Counted from the first letter of the stretch, positions 24,713 through 33,365 are shown. The stretch is 37,104 bases of DNA from Ruminococcus sp. (GCA_017433905.1 JAFRGI010000014.1:1-37104), one strand, 5' to 3'. The notes: generated from the sequence alone by a model not told the origin. Translations and numbers: made by a program.

Positions 24713-24861
24713 AGAATCATTAGTGAGAGGTGAAATCTGAATGGATGCTGACGGAAATTTAAGCGTTGTCCCCCGACGAAGCCGGCATGAATGCGTGACA
24801 GCGTTCATTCTTCGCCTTTGGACACTTCTTTCCACGATGCGGTTATGGAGGAGGAAAGACA
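24713..24861 (+). promoter_or_regulatory. Structured 5' leader of mgtE, class unknown
   Basis: Three nested stems can be drawn: TGTCC (24767-24771) with GGACA (24820-24824), CGAAG (24777-24781) with CTTCG (24810-24814), and ATGAATGC (24787-24794) with GCGTTCAT (24801-24808). Position and size fit a metal-sensing leader. The sequence does not show the M-box core that usually precedes mgtE, nor a terminator T-run, so control may be on translation. Confidence 0.5.
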
Positions 24862-26229
24862 ATGATTCAGGTGAACGTAACTCTTACGGAAACCATTCGG
24901 GTGCTGCTTGACGAAAAGAAATACAGTACCCTTCGTGATATCCTGATCACCATGAAGCCGTTCGATATTGCGGCGGTATTTGAGGAACTTCAGGATGAGA
25001 AAACCCCGATTTTGTTCCGGATCCTGCCAAAGGAGCTGGCGGCGGATTCCTTTGTTGAAATGGATGAGGAAACGCAGGAGTTTTTGATCCACGGTTTCAG
25101 CGACAGTGAGCTCAAAGAGATCGTGGACGAGCTCTTTGTCGACGACGCCGTGGATTTGATTGAGGAAATGCCCGCCAATGTGGTCAAACGTATTTTGCGT
25201 CAGGCGGACAAGGAAACCAGACGGCAGATCAACGAACTCTTAAAATACCCCGAAGACAGCGCCGGCTCGATTATGACGACTGAGTTTATCTCTCTGCGTC
25301 CCGACATGACCGCCGAAATGGCCATCAAACGCATTCGGCGTACCGGCGTTGACAAAGAGACTATCTATACCTGCTATGTCAATGATGAAAACAATCGGCT
25401 GATCGGCATTACTACCGTCAAGGATCTTCTGCTGGCGGAGGATGACGCGTCCGTCAGAGATTTGATGGAAGAAAACGTTATTTCCGTTCATACCCTCGAC
25501 GATCAGGAGGAGGTTGCGCGGATCTTTTCGGACTACGATTTTCTGGCGCTTCCGGTGGTGGACAATGAGCAGCGCATTGTCGGGATTGTTACGATCGACG
25601 ACGCGATTGACGTTATCCGCGAGGAGGCAACCGAGGATATAGAGAAAATGGCGGCGGTTTTGCCTTCCGACAAGCCCTACATGCGCACCAGTGTGCTGGG
25701 CATCTACAAAAAGCGCGTGCCGTGGCTGTTGGTGCTGATGCTCTCGGCGACCTTTACCAGCACGATCATTTCGTCTTTTGACGCCATGCTCGCGAGCGTG
25801 ATTATTCTTTCGTCGTTTATTCCTATGATCACGGGATCGGGCGGAAACGCAGGTTCGCAGGCGTCGGTGTCGGTCATCCGTGCGCTTTCGCTGGGTGAGA
25901 TAGAATTCAAAAGCATGTTTAAGGTATTGTGGAAGGAGTTGCGCGTGGCAGCGCTCTGCGGACTGACGCTGGCGACGGCAAATTTTATCAAGTTGATTTT
26001 CTTTGATTTGCGCGGTTATGATAATGCGGTGATCATTGCATTGGTGGTGTCGCTGACGTTGGTAGGCACGATTATCATGGCGAAGATTGTGGGTTCCGGT
26101 TTGCCGCTTCTCTCAAGTAAGATTGGTCTGGATCCGGCCGTGATGGCGAATCCGCTGATTTCCACGGTTTGCGACTCGCTTTCCCTGTTGATTTATTTTG
26201 GCGTTGCGTCCCTGCTGTTGGGGCTGTAG
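24862..26229 (+). CDS. mgtE: Magnesium transporter MgtE
   Basis: The 455-residue protein has the full MgtE plan: a helical N domain (about 5-130; LDEKKYSTLRDILITMKPFDIAAVFEEL), two CBS domains (about 133-260; SAGSIMTTEFI, VNDENNRLIGITTVKDLL, VVDNEQRIVGIVTIDD) that bind Mg2+ and close the gate, a linking helix, and a membrane part with five segments from about 285. The pore motif PMITGSGGNAGSQAS is complete. It forms a dimeric Mg2+ channel in the membrane. GGAGGAGG lies before the ATG. It is preceded by a structured leader and followed by a shared terminator. Confidence 0.96.
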   Translation: MIQVNVTLTETIRVLLDEKKYSTLRDILITMKPFDIAAVFEELQDEKTPILFRILPKELAADSFVEMDEETQEFLIHGFSDSELKEIVDELFVDDAVDLIEEMPANVVKRILRQADKETRRQINELLKYPEDSAGSIMTTEFISLRPDMTAEMAIKRIRRTGVDKETIYTCYVNDENNRLIGITTVKDLLLAEDDASVRDLMEENVISVHTLDDQEEVARIFSDYDFLALPVVDNEQRIVGIVTIDDAIDVIREEATEDIEKMAAVLPSDKPYMRTSVLGIYKKRVPWLLVLMLSATFTSTIISSFDAMLASVIILSSFIPMITGSGGNAGSQASVSVIRALSLGEIEFKSMFKVLWKELRVAALCGLTLATANFIKLIFFDLRGYDNAVIIALVVSLTLVGTIIMAKIVGSGLPLLSSKIGLDPAVMANPLISTVCDSLSLLIYFGVASLLLGL

Positions 26230-26297
26230 ATTTACACGCAAGACCGGCGCATATTGCCGTTTCGCGGCCATGTGGTTGCGCCGGCTGAACGGATATA

Positions 26298-26345
26298 AAA
26301 AAGAGGGTCTGCCGTCAATCGGAAGATTGGCGGCAGATCTTTTTT
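26298..26345. terminator. Bidirectional terminator between mgtE and the DegT aminotransferase gene
   Basis: TCTGCCGTCAATC-GGAA-GATTGGCGGCAGA with A-run on the left and T6 on the right. Another hairpin, CCGGCGC/GCGCCGG (26244-26284), lies just after mgtE. Confidence 0.88.
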
Positions 26346-26347
26346 GA

Positions 26348-27550
26348 TCATATGGTTTTAATGCATCGTTTGAAGGTTTCGAGCACATACCACGCATCGT
26401 CATTGGTGAGGGTGGTGTTCAGCGGAATAGAGAGCTGGTTTTTGTGCATGTTATAGGCGTTGGGAAAGTCGATGATGCGGAAGCCTTTGTTGCTGTATGC
26501 CGAAAGCAGGGGGAGCGGTTTGAAGTGCACGTTGCACATGACGCCGTTTTCTGCCATCATGTTGTAAAATTTGTTGCGGTACTCGTCGTCCCTGCCGATG
26601 AAGCGGACGAAGTAGAGGTGACCGCTGCTGCGGTGATGTTCGTCGCAGTGATTGAGCACCTGGACCGGCAAATCCTTTAGTTCTTCGTTATAGAGCCGGA
26701 TCAGCTCATGACGCCTGTCGAGAATCTTGTCGTAACGCGACAGCTGCGCGACGCCCAGAGCTGCCAACACGTCGGGCATATTGCACTTATACTGCGTATC
26801 CACTACATCGTATTCCCATGACGCGACCTTATTTTTGGTGTAGGCGTCTTTGGTTTGACCGTGGAGAGAGAGAAGCATGTACTGCTTGTACATCCACTCC
26901 TCGTCAATCGCCTCGTGCGCGCGGTGAACCGCCGCGCCGCCCTCGGCAGTGGTCATATTCTTAACGGCATGGAAGCTAAAATTGGTGAAATCCGCGATTT
27001 CGCCGCACATTTTACCATCACGTTTTGCGCCGAAGGCATGGGCGCCGTCGGAAATAACAAAGATTCTGCCGAATTTTTCCTGCAGTTCATTTTTGGGCTC
27101 AAATACGCGTTTTTGGCGTTCGACAGCTTCGTAAATGCGGTCATAATTGCAAATAATGCCTGCCAGGTCAACGGCAATAATCGCCTTGGTATTGTGATTG
27201 ATGGCATCTTCCATCTTTTCATAGTCCATCTCATAGCTGCCGCTTTTGCAGTCGATCATGACGGGCTTGGCGCCGACGTGATAGACAATGGACGCTGTAG
27301 CTGTATATGTGTAGGCAGGAAGAATCACCTCGTCCCCGGGACCGATGCCGAGAATACGAAGGGTCAGTTCTGCGCAGGAGGTCTGAGAGGAAAGGCAAAC
27401 CGCGCCCGGTGTGTGACAGTAGGCGGCGATCCGGCTTTCAAAGAGCTTCGTTTCGGGACCGGTGGTAATCCAGCCCGATTTGACAACCTTGACGACCTCG
27501 TCGATCTCCGCCTGAGAAATATCAGGCGGAGAAAAAGGAATTTTTCTCAT
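26348..27550 (-). CDS. DegT/DnrJ/EryC1/StrS-type sugar aminotransferase
   Basis: The 400-residue PLP enzyme belongs to the family that aminates nucleotide-linked keto-sugars for surface glycans or antibiotics. IPFSPPDISQAEIDEVVKVVKSGWITTGP at the start, LPAYTYTATA, the PLP-binding D168 in SDGAHAFGA and the Schiff-base Lys197 in FSFHAVKNMTTAEGG are all present. GAAGGTG precedes ATG 27550. It has its own promoter inside the end of spoIIID. Together with the GtrA, FkbM and GT-C genes nearby it suggests surface polysaccharide work, although the genes are not in one operon. Sugar substrate unknown. Confidence 0.92.
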   Translation of the reverse strand: MRKIPFSPPDISQAEIDEVVKVVKSGWITTGPETKLFESRIAAYCHTPGAVCLSSQTSCAELTLRILGIGPGDEVILPAYTYTATASIVYHVGAKPVMIDCKSGSYEMDYEKMEDAINHNTKAIIAVDLAGIICNYDRIYEAVERQKRVFEPKNELQEKFGRIFVISDGAHAFGAKRDGKMCGEIADFTNFSFHAVKNMTTAEGGAAVHRAHEAIDEEWMYKQYMLLSLHGQTKDAYTKNKVASWEYDVVDTQYKCNMPDVLAALGVAQLSRYDKILDRRHELIRLYNEELKDLPVQVLNHCDEHHRSSGHLYFVRFIGRDDEYRNKFYNMMAENGVMCNVHFKPLPLLSAYSNKGFRIIDFPNAYNMHKNQLSIPLNTTLTNDDAWYVLETFKRCIKTI

Positions 27551-27643
27551 TTAAAACACCTTCGTTTGCTGAACAGTGTGTTTGATCATCTGTGAATAGC
27601 TGTTGCGTTTGCGTGCAGCGCAAATTGCATACAACTACTACAA

Positions 27644-27672
27644 ATTATACAACAAACCTCGGAGATTGTAAA
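27644..27672 (-). promoter_or_regulatory. Promoter of the DegT aminotransferase gene
   Basis: Minus strand: TTTACA (27667-27672), 17 bases, TATAAT (27644-27649). It overlaps the last codons of spoIIID. A TTTGCG/CGCAAA hairpin lies in the leader near 27608-27624. Confidence 0.7.
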
Positions 27673-27917
27673 GTTTTTTTTCTGTATTTCTCGCGCGTCG
27701 CCATGCCGCCGCGGATATGCCGCTCGCTTTTGTTTTTTTCCAGCACTTCGCGCACGCCGCTGTATAACGCCGGATTCACGTTGCGCAGACGGCTGGTGAC
27801 GTCCTTGTGTACCGTGCTTTTACTCACGCCGAAGCGTTTTGCCGTCTCTCTGACGGTGGCGTTATGTTCGATGATATATGCACCCAGCGCCGCCGCGCGT
27901 TCCTCAACTGTTTCCAT
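27645..27917 (-). CDS. spoIIID: Sporulation transcriptional regulator SpoIIID
   Basis: The 90-residue protein matches SpoIIID throughout: a helix-turn-helix NATVRETAKRFGVSKSTVHKDVTSRL at residues 19-44, NPALYSGVREVLEKNKSERHIRGGMATREKY after it, with the basic C-terminal helix that also contacts DNA. SpoIIID acts in the mother cell after SigE to switch genes on and off. GGGAGG lies before ATG 27917. A SigE promoter would be expected upstream; none was identified by eye. Its presence argues that the organism forms spores or descends recently from one that did. Confidence 0.95.
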   Translation of the reverse strand: METVEERAAALGAYIIEHNATVRETAKRFGVSKSTVHKDVTSRLRNVNPALYSGVREVLEKNKSERHIRGGMATREKYRKKTLQSPRFVV

Positions 27918-28041
27918 CGCTGTCCTCCCGGCTTTTTTTCATGTATATGCGCGTGGTGGGGTATCTATGCTTTCGGTGCATGCCTGCGTCCGTCTGGTGA
28001 AAAAACGGACCGCTTTGTCTGCCGAATTGTGCGGTATTGCC

Positions 28042-28070
28042 TTTACTTTTTTGTGCAAACATGTTACAAT
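28042..28070 (+). promoter_or_regulatory. Possible promoter of the class I/II aminotransferase gene
   Basis: TTTACT (28042-28047), 17 bases, TACAAT (28065-28070), 33 bases before the ATG. The -35 is a moderate match. Confidence 0.5.
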
Positions 28071-28102
28071 AATACTGTATATTATGAAAAAGAGGTAAGT
28101 AT

Positions 28103-29287
28103 ATGGAATATCATTTCTCTGACAGGGTTTCTAATCTTAAGCCCAGCGCTATCCGAGAGATTTTTAAGTATGCCTCCGTTCCCGGAATGGTATCGCTTTC
28201 CGCCGGCAACCCCTCGCCCGAAGCTTTTCCCGCGAAAGAAATTGCCGAGATCTCTGCGCGCATTCTCGCCGAAAATCCCATCTCCGTCTTGCAGTATAGC
28301 GTGACCGAGGGTTACGCACCGCTGCGCGAGCACATGATGACCTATATGCGAGAAAATCACCGTACGGGCAGCGACAATGACGATATTTTGATTACCACGG
28401 GCGCACAGCAAATTATGGATCTTTGTACCAAAGCGCTTGTCAACGAGAGAGAGAAGATCATCTGTGAGGCACCGTCCTTTATTGGTTCGCTCAACACCTT
28501 TCGCAGCTACAACGCGCGTTTGGTCGGCGTGACCGTGGAGCACGACGGTATGAACATGGAAGAACTGGAAGAAAAGCTCAGGGCCAATCCCGATGTGCGC
28601 CTGATTTATACCATCCCGAATTTCCAGAATCCGTCGGGCGTGACGATGAGTCTGGAGAAGCGCCGCAAGCTGTACGCGCTTGCCAAAAAATACGGTGTGC
28701 TGATTCTGGAGGATAACCCCTACGGGGATCTGCGCTACAGCGGTGAAAGCCTGCCGAATATCAAGTCCTTTGATACCGACGGTATTGTGATTTACGCAGG
28801 TTCCTTCTCCAAGGTGGTTTCGCCCGGCATGCGCGTGGCTTACACCATCGCCCCAAAGCCCGTTTTTCAGAAATTGGTTGTTTGCAAGCAGGGCAATGAC
28901 GTGCATACCAATATTTGGTCGCAGGTTGTTTGCGATGAATTCGTCACGAAGTATGATTTTAACGCACATTTACAGCGTTTGCGCGATATCTACGCCCAAA
29001 AAGCGACGTTTTGTATGGAGCTTCTCGACCAATACTGCGTCCCGAAGATCACCTACCACCGTATCGACGGCGGCTTATTTATCTGGTGCGATCTTCCGGA
29101 AAACGCAGATATGCCCGCATTCTGCCGGGAAGCCGTGCAGCACAAGGTCTGCGTGGTTCCGGGCAACGCTTTCCTGACAGACGAGAACGCGGTGAGTCAC
29201 AGCTTCCGCATCAATTTTTCAACCCCGACCGACGAACAGCTGGAGCAGGGAATCCGGACTCTCGGAGAGCTGATCCAAGCCTATTAA
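28103..29287 (+). CDS. PLP-dependent aminotransferase class I/II (2-aminoadipate aminotransferase-like)
   Basis: The 394-residue enzyme starts SDRVSNLKPSAIREIFKYASVPGMVSLSAGNPSPEAFP, the opening of the LysN/Aro8-like subgroup. TTGAQQIMDL, YTIPNFQNPSGVTMS and EDNPYGDLRYSGE (the Asp that holds the PLP nitrogen) follow, and the Schiff-base Lys is in GSFSKVVSPGMRVAY near residue 235. Such enzymes transaminate aromatic, branched-chain or aminoadipate substrates with 2-oxoglutarate; the exact one cannot be told. AGAGGTAAG precedes the ATG. No DNA-binding domain is fused, so it is not a MocR regulator. Confidence 0.9.
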   Translation: MEYHFSDRVSNLKPSAIREIFKYASVPGMVSLSAGNPSPEAFPAKEIAEISARILAENPISVLQYSVTEGYAPLREHMMTYMRENHRTGSDNDDILITTGAQQIMDLCTKALVNEREKIICEAPSFIGSLNTFRSYNARLVGVTVEHDGMNMEELEEKLRANPDVRLIYTIPNFQNPSGVTMSLEKRRKLYALAKKYGVLILEDNPYGDLRYSGESLPNIKSFDTDGIVIYAGSFSKVVSPGMRVAYTIAPKPVFQKLVVCKQGNDVHTNIWSQVVCDEFVTKYDFNAHLQRLRDIYAQKATFCMELLDQYCVPKITYHRIDGGLFIWCDLPENADMPAFCREAVQHKVCVVPGNAFLTDENAVSHSFRINFSTPTDEQLEQGIRTLGELIQAY

Positions 29288-29471
29288 ACGGGAACGCTTT
29301 CGAAAACAGATTGCTGCCCCGGCTGTAACTCCTTTGCAGCGCTTTTTTACCGAAACGCTTCGTTGTACGTGGGTATGACGTTGTTGTTTTGAAGAATAAC
29401 AAGGATAAAATCTGCGCCTCCGAACAACAGAAGATGTGGAGAGGCGTTCCGAAACAGTGAGGTAATATAAG

Positions 29472-30473
29472 ATGGAACATACAGAAAAGAAACCGGTCGT
29501 TTTCAGTGCGATCCAGCCCAGCGGAACGGTTACATTGGGCAACTATCTCGGCGCTGTGCGCAACTGGGTGAGGATGCAGGATGAATATGACTGCATTTAT
29601 GCACTTGCCGATTTGCACACCATTACCGTGCGCCAGGAGCCTTCGCAAATGCGCAAAAATATTATCGACGCTTACGCGTCTATCCTCGCCTGCGGAATTG
29701 ATGTGGACAAAAGTCTCTTTTTTATCCAGAGCCATGTGCCGGCGCACGCACAGCTCGCGTGGATACTCAATTGCTACACGCAGTTCGGAGAGCTTTCGCG
29801 CATGACGCAGTTTAAGGACAAATCCAAAAAGCATGCCGATAATATCAATGCGGGACTCTTTACCTATCCTGCGCTGATGGCGGGTGACATTTTGCTCTAT
29901 CAGGCGGATAAGGTGCCCGTCGGCGCCGACCAGAAACAGCATATTGAGCTGACCTGTGACATTGCCAAGCGCTTCAATGGTATTTACGGCGATGTATTCA
30001 AGATTCCCGAGGGCTTCATTCCCCAAAACGGTGCGCGCGTGATGAGCCTGCAAAATCCTCTCAACAAGATGAGCAAATCCGATGAGAATGTTAACGCCTG
30101 CATTCATCTGCTCGATCCCCCCGAGGTGATTATGAAGAAGTTCAAGCGCGCCGTCACGGACAGCGAAGCTTGTGTGCGCTATGCCGAGGGCAAGGACGGT
30201 GTGAACAACCTGATGACGATTTACGGCGCGGTTACGGGAAAGAATTACGAGGAAATAGAAAATGAATTTGCAGGCAAGGGCTACGGCGACTTCAAAACAG
30301 CTGTCGGCGAGGCGGTCGTAGAAGAGCTGCGTCCCATCCGCGAGCGGTATGAGCAGCTGATGAGAGATAAAGCGTATTTGGAAGAGTGCTACCGCAAGGC
30401 GGATGAAATCGCTTGCAAAATCAGCAGCCGCACGCTCGGCAAGGTCATGAAAAAGGTAGGATTTCTCAGATGA
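29472..30473 (+). CDS. trpS: Tryptophanyl-tRNA synthetase
   Basis: TrpS charges tRNA-Trp. The 333-residue class Ic synthetase has the HIGH-like PSGTVTLGNYLGA at residues 16-28 and the KMSKS loop at 199-203, with PALMAGDILLYQADKVPVGADQKQHIELTCDIAKRFN between, as in bacterial TrpS. GAGGTAATATAAG precedes the ATG. The 180-base leader has a GCGCCTC/GAGGCG-type hairpin (near 29425-29455), but no T-box core, so tRNA control is not supported. The stop codon overlaps the start of the next gene as ATGA. Confidence 0.97.
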   Translation: MEHTEKKPVVFSAIQPSGTVTLGNYLGAVRNWVRMQDEYDCIYALADLHTITVRQEPSQMRKNIIDAYASILACGIDVDKSLFFIQSHVPAHAQLAWILNCYTQFGELSRMTQFKDKSKKHADNINAGLFTYPALMAGDILLYQADKVPVGADQKQHIELTCDIAKRFNGIYGDVFKIPEGFIPQNGARVMSLQNPLNKMSKSDENVNACIHLLDPPEVIMKKFKRAVTDSEACVRYAEGKDGVNNLMTIYGAVTGKNYEEIENEFAGKGYGDFKTAVGEAVVEELRPIRERYEQLMRDKAYLEECYRKADEIACKISSRTLGKVMKKVGFLR

Positions 30474-31678
30474 CGGGAGTGGAGCGCAAAATAGCTGAAT
30501 TTGTTCGCAAATACGCAGTCTGGATCCTCTTTGTGCTTGCAACCGGAGCAGGCGTGCTCCTGCGTGCGGTCGGCATGGATTTTAAGAGCGATGATTTCAA
30601 CAGCTTTTTGCTCGGCTGGTGGAACATTATTACGGATCAGGATTTTTCGGGACTGTCTCGGCAGGTGGGCAACTACAATATCCCCTATCAGGTGATCATC
30701 TTTTTCCTCACCCGAGTCATGGGTGAGGCGCTGCACGCGTATAAGTTGGTTTCTGTTCTGTTTGATTTCGCGCTTGCCGCGGGCGCAGGTCTGTTGGCGG
30801 CACAGTATCGCGGAGAACGCTTTTTCCGTTTTGTGCCCGTGATGACATATGCGGTCGTGCTTTGTTCGCTGACGGTTGTGCTTAATTCCGCTTTTTGGGG
30901 ACAGTGCGACTCCATGTATGTCAGCCTGATTTTGTTTGCGCTTTACTGTACGATGAAGGAGAGGCACATTGCGGCGTTCATTCTGCTCGGCGTGTCGCTG
31001 GCGTTTAAGCTGCAGATGATCTTTATTCTTCCGCTGTACCTGTATTACTATGTATCGGTCAAAAAAGTGAGTATTTTGCACTTTTTCCTGATTCCGCTGA
31101 CAGATATCGTGATGTGTCTGCCCGCCGTTTTCTGCGGCAGACCGATTGCGGATATTATCAATATCTATGTGGGACAGACGGATTACGGCAAGCAGATCCA
31201 GATGAACTATCCCAACCTTTACGCCTTTATGTGTGACGGCAGAAAAGTGGAGTATTATTACCTCCTCAAGCCGATGACGATTGTGTTAACAATGGGGATT
31301 CTGGCGGCAGGACTGCTGCTGGTGTTGTACAGGAGGGTTGATCTATCCAAGCCCGAAAAGCTGATGATGACGGGAATCTGGACGTCGTTTACCTGTCTGA
31401 TGTTCCTTTCGTCCATGCACGAGCGCTATTCCTATTTGCTCGACGCGTTGCTGATGGTGTATTTCTTCATGACAAAGAAGCACCCGTTTGTTGCTGTGAC
31501 GGCTTCGCTCATCAGTCTGCGCGGATACTGTTACTACCTGTTCGGCAATTACGAGGCGCTGACGCTTGCGCAAACCGCTGTTGTAAACACAGCGCTTTAT
31601 GTGTATGTGACGTTCCTGTTTGTCCGGGAGACGGTGATGGATTTGCCGGTGCTTTGTATGCCGCGGACAAAGAAATAA
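30470..31678 (+). CDS. GT-C-type membrane glycosyltransferase-like protein
   Basis: The 402-residue protein starts at ATG 30470, overlapping the trpS stop; AAGGTAGG lies upstream. The frame is open back to 30413 but that is inside trpS. It has about ten membrane segments. After the first there is a GT-C-like acidic loop (GMDFKSDDFNSFLLGWW); FWGQCDSMYVSLILFALYCTMKERHIAAFILLGVSLAFKLQ is the strong hallmark of the PIG-M/Gpi18-like mannosyltransferases, which use lipid-linked sugar donors. The acidic loop should face outside. Acceptor and sugar unknown. Coupling to trpS is positional only. Confidence 0.82.
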   Translation: MTGVERKIAEFVRKYAVWILFVLATGAGVLLRAVGMDFKSDDFNSFLLGWWNIITDQDFSGLSRQVGNYNIPYQVIIFFLTRVMGEALHAYKLVSVLFDFALAAGAGLLAAQYRGERFFRFVPVMTYAVVLCSLTVVLNSAFWGQCDSMYVSLILFALYCTMKERHIAAFILLGVSLAFKLQMIFILPLYLYYYVSVKKVSILHFFLIPLTDIVMCLPAVFCGRPIADIINIYVGQTDYGKQIQMNYPNLYAFMCDGRKVEYYYLLKPMTIVLTMGILAAGLLLVLYRRVDLSKPEKLMMTGIWTSFTCLMFLSSMHERYSYLLDALLMVYFFMTKKHPFVAVTASLISLRGYCYYLFGNYEALTLAQTAVVNTALYVYVTFLFVRETVMDLPVLCMPRTKK

Positions 31679-31739
31679 ATACGCTGCCTGCGTACTTCTT
31701 TTTCATATTGACATATATGTGTGTCTTTTAGCCATAACA

Positions 31740-31790
31740 AAACCTCCTGCGGCTGCTTCTTTCATGCTGCCATAGGAGGTTTCTTTATTT
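31740..31790. terminator. Terminator between the GT-C gene and the DUF5684 gene
   Basis: AACCTCCT and AGGAGGTT form an outer stem with GGC/GCC inside, followed by TTTCTTTATTT; the opposite strand reads AGGAGGTTTTGTT, so both convergent genes can use it. Confidence 0.75.
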
Positions 31791-31823
31791 ATTTTGTTCG
31801 TTTTTCGGGGAAGCTGTGTAGGC

Positions 31824-32255
31824 TTAGTGGCGGGGCTTTTTGTATTCGGCGGGACCAAACGCCAGCATCATCGGAAAGACGTACGGAATAAAAAACATTC
31901 CGAGCTTGAACGCAAGACCTTTGCCGAAACAGTTACACATTTTGTTGGCGTGAACCGCTGCCGAGACAAGGGTAAATACAGTGGTAAAAATCAGAAACGC
32001 AGTTTCGAACCACAGCGGAAAATCTAAGAAAGCGGCGACAAAGGTTTCAAATGTCCAAATGATCATTTCCAGAATAAACCAGGCATGGTTCATGCCGACG
32101 ATGTGGTGAGACATAAAGATATTGTAAAACGGTATCAGCGCTTTCCAACCTTTTTCTCCCGCTTTTTCCAGTATTTTCCATTCCGATATGGCGATCTGTA
32201 TGAGCAATGCCGCGCCTGCCACGGACGTAATGCATATCAGTATTTTATTATCCAT
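31824..32255 (-). CDS. DUF5684-like membrane protein
   Basis: The 143-residue protein has four membrane segments and the hallmark EKAGEKGWKALIPFYNIFM (about residues 30-50), found in DUF5684 proteins, followed by a HHIVGMNHAWFILEMIIW segment. Such proteins appear beside signal-peptidase-like or uncharacterised membrane genes; their function is not known. ATG 32255 is preferred over a GTG two codons earlier because of spacing to AGG. It lies 45 bases after the DUF308-like gene and is probably cotranscribed with it. Confidence 0.78.
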   Translation of the reverse strand: MDNKILICITSVAGAALLIQIAISEWKILEKAGEKGWKALIPFYNIFMSHHIVGMNHAWFILEMIIWTFETFVAAFLDFPLWFETAFLIFTTVFTLVSAAVHANKMCNCFGKGLAFKLGMFFIPYVFPMMLAFGPAEYKKPRH

Positions 32256-32300
32256 TTTCACCTGCTTGTTTATGTGTTAAGACAACAGTACAGTGGCGCC

Positions 32301-33116
32301 TTAACTGTTTTTTTTCTGCTGTTTGATCTTGTTAATGGTGTCTTTCGCGGAAGAAATCACTTCGCGGTTGCGGATTATGAGGAACAAATCAACGAGAGCT
32401 TTTACAATCAGCACGACGCCGCAAATCACCATGGTAAGATCCGCTGTCTGCCATGACAGAATGATGAAGGCCGCTCCGATCAGCACAGAGACAATGCCGG
32501 TAACAATAGACAGGGTCTGGCTTTTCATCGGGATGTGATTCCTGCGCGCGGCAACCGCTGTCGCGATATCAGAGATACCGTCGGCAACCATCAGTACGCC
32601 GATAAGAATATGAATGGCTGTGATGGTGATATCCGACCAAAAGACAAGAAAGACGGAAGCAATCAAAAGAATGGAATAGAAAATACACAAAACAACTTTT
32701 CCTGCTTTGGGTTCTTGCTTTTGTTTGTTTTCCAACATCTGCATGCGTCTGTCCCACTTGCTGTTGGAATTTTTGGATTCCTTATCAAGCACCCGGCTTT
32801 TTGACATCAGTTTCTGCCCCTGCACGACAGGATCTTTGTTTCCTTCCATAACGCCGTGCACCAGACTGCCGGCGAGGCTTTTTCCCTTTCCGACCGTTTC
32901 GTTTTTGTTTGACAAAACAAAAATAAAGGAGATCAGAGCGTAAAGAGCGACACAGAGCGCCAGCAATCCGGCTGTCCAGCGCAGACCGCCGCGCGGATCC
33001 ATCACATGGAGAATTCCCGCAAACAGAAAGCATCCCATGTTGACAAGCTTGTTTTTCATAATGATCTGAAAGGCGCCGACACTCCGGTTCAGTAGGCTGC
33101 CTAGTTTTTCTTTCAC
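32301..33116 (-). CDS. DUF308/HdeD-like membrane protein
   Basis: From GTG 33116 (GAGAGGTGG four to nine bases upstream) the product has 271 residues; the frame continues to 33182 but without a ribosome site. It has an N-terminal pair of membrane segments, a charged cytoplasmic loop (about 85-135, with SKWDRRMQMLENKQKQEPKAGK), then four segments with the DUF308-type pattern ITAIHILIGVLMVADGISDIATAVAARR and VICGVVLIVKALVDLFLI. HdeD-like proteins are linked to acid resistance in enterobacteria, but not in this group. It is preceded by a long structured leader and followed by the DUF5684 gene. Confidence 0.72.
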   Translation of the reverse strand: MKEKLGSLLNRSVGAFQIIMKNKLVNMGCFLFAGILHVMDPRGGLRWTAGLLALCVALYALISFIFVLSNKNETVGKGKSLAGSLVHGVMEGNKDPVVQGQKLMSKSRVLDKESKNSNSKWDRRMQMLENKQKQEPKAGKVVLCIFYSILLIASVFLVFWSDITITAIHILIGVLMVADGISDIATAVAARRNHIPMKSQTLSIVTGIVSVLIGAAFIILSWQTADLTMVICGVVLIVKALVDLFLIIRNREVISSAKDTINKIKQQKKNS

Positions 33117-33360
33117 AAAACCACCTCTCACGGAGTCCGTTACGATCTCCGGCGCTTTATGCAGCAAGACATACCGTAACAAAACAGCTACGGGTCAACC
33201 TGCGTAGTATTATCTCAAAGGAAAACAGTCGCGCCTCACCGGCGGCGCACCGTCAGAGCCTTCAGATCAATCCTGACCCGATCCTCGGGGAGGATCAGTG
33301 CCTCGGCGTCCGGCGCTTCCGGTCGGAACTTTTTTGCGACGTTTTTCCGATTTTATCTGA
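33117..33360 (-). promoter_or_regulatory. Structured leader of about 240 nt before the DUF308-like gene
   Basis: From the predicted start near 33360 down to the GTG, at least five hairpins can be drawn: GATCC/GGATC (33280-33296), GTCAG/CTGAC (33252-33277), GCGCC/GGCGC (33231-33248), CTACG/CGTAG (33188-33207) and GTTACG/CGTAAC (33139-33180), the last just before the ribosome site. No known riboswitch core was recognised. No open frame of note lies in it. Confidence 0.45.
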
Positions 33361-33365
33361 CAGCA

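Noticed and set aside
24713..24861. M-box (ykoK) or yybP-ykoY riboswitch before mgtE
   Set aside because: The conserved cores of both families were looked for by eye and not found, so the element is left as an unknown structured leader.
29288..29471. T-box in front of trpS
   Set aside because: There is no GGTGG-type T-box core and no terminator T-run before the start codon, only an unassigned hairpin.
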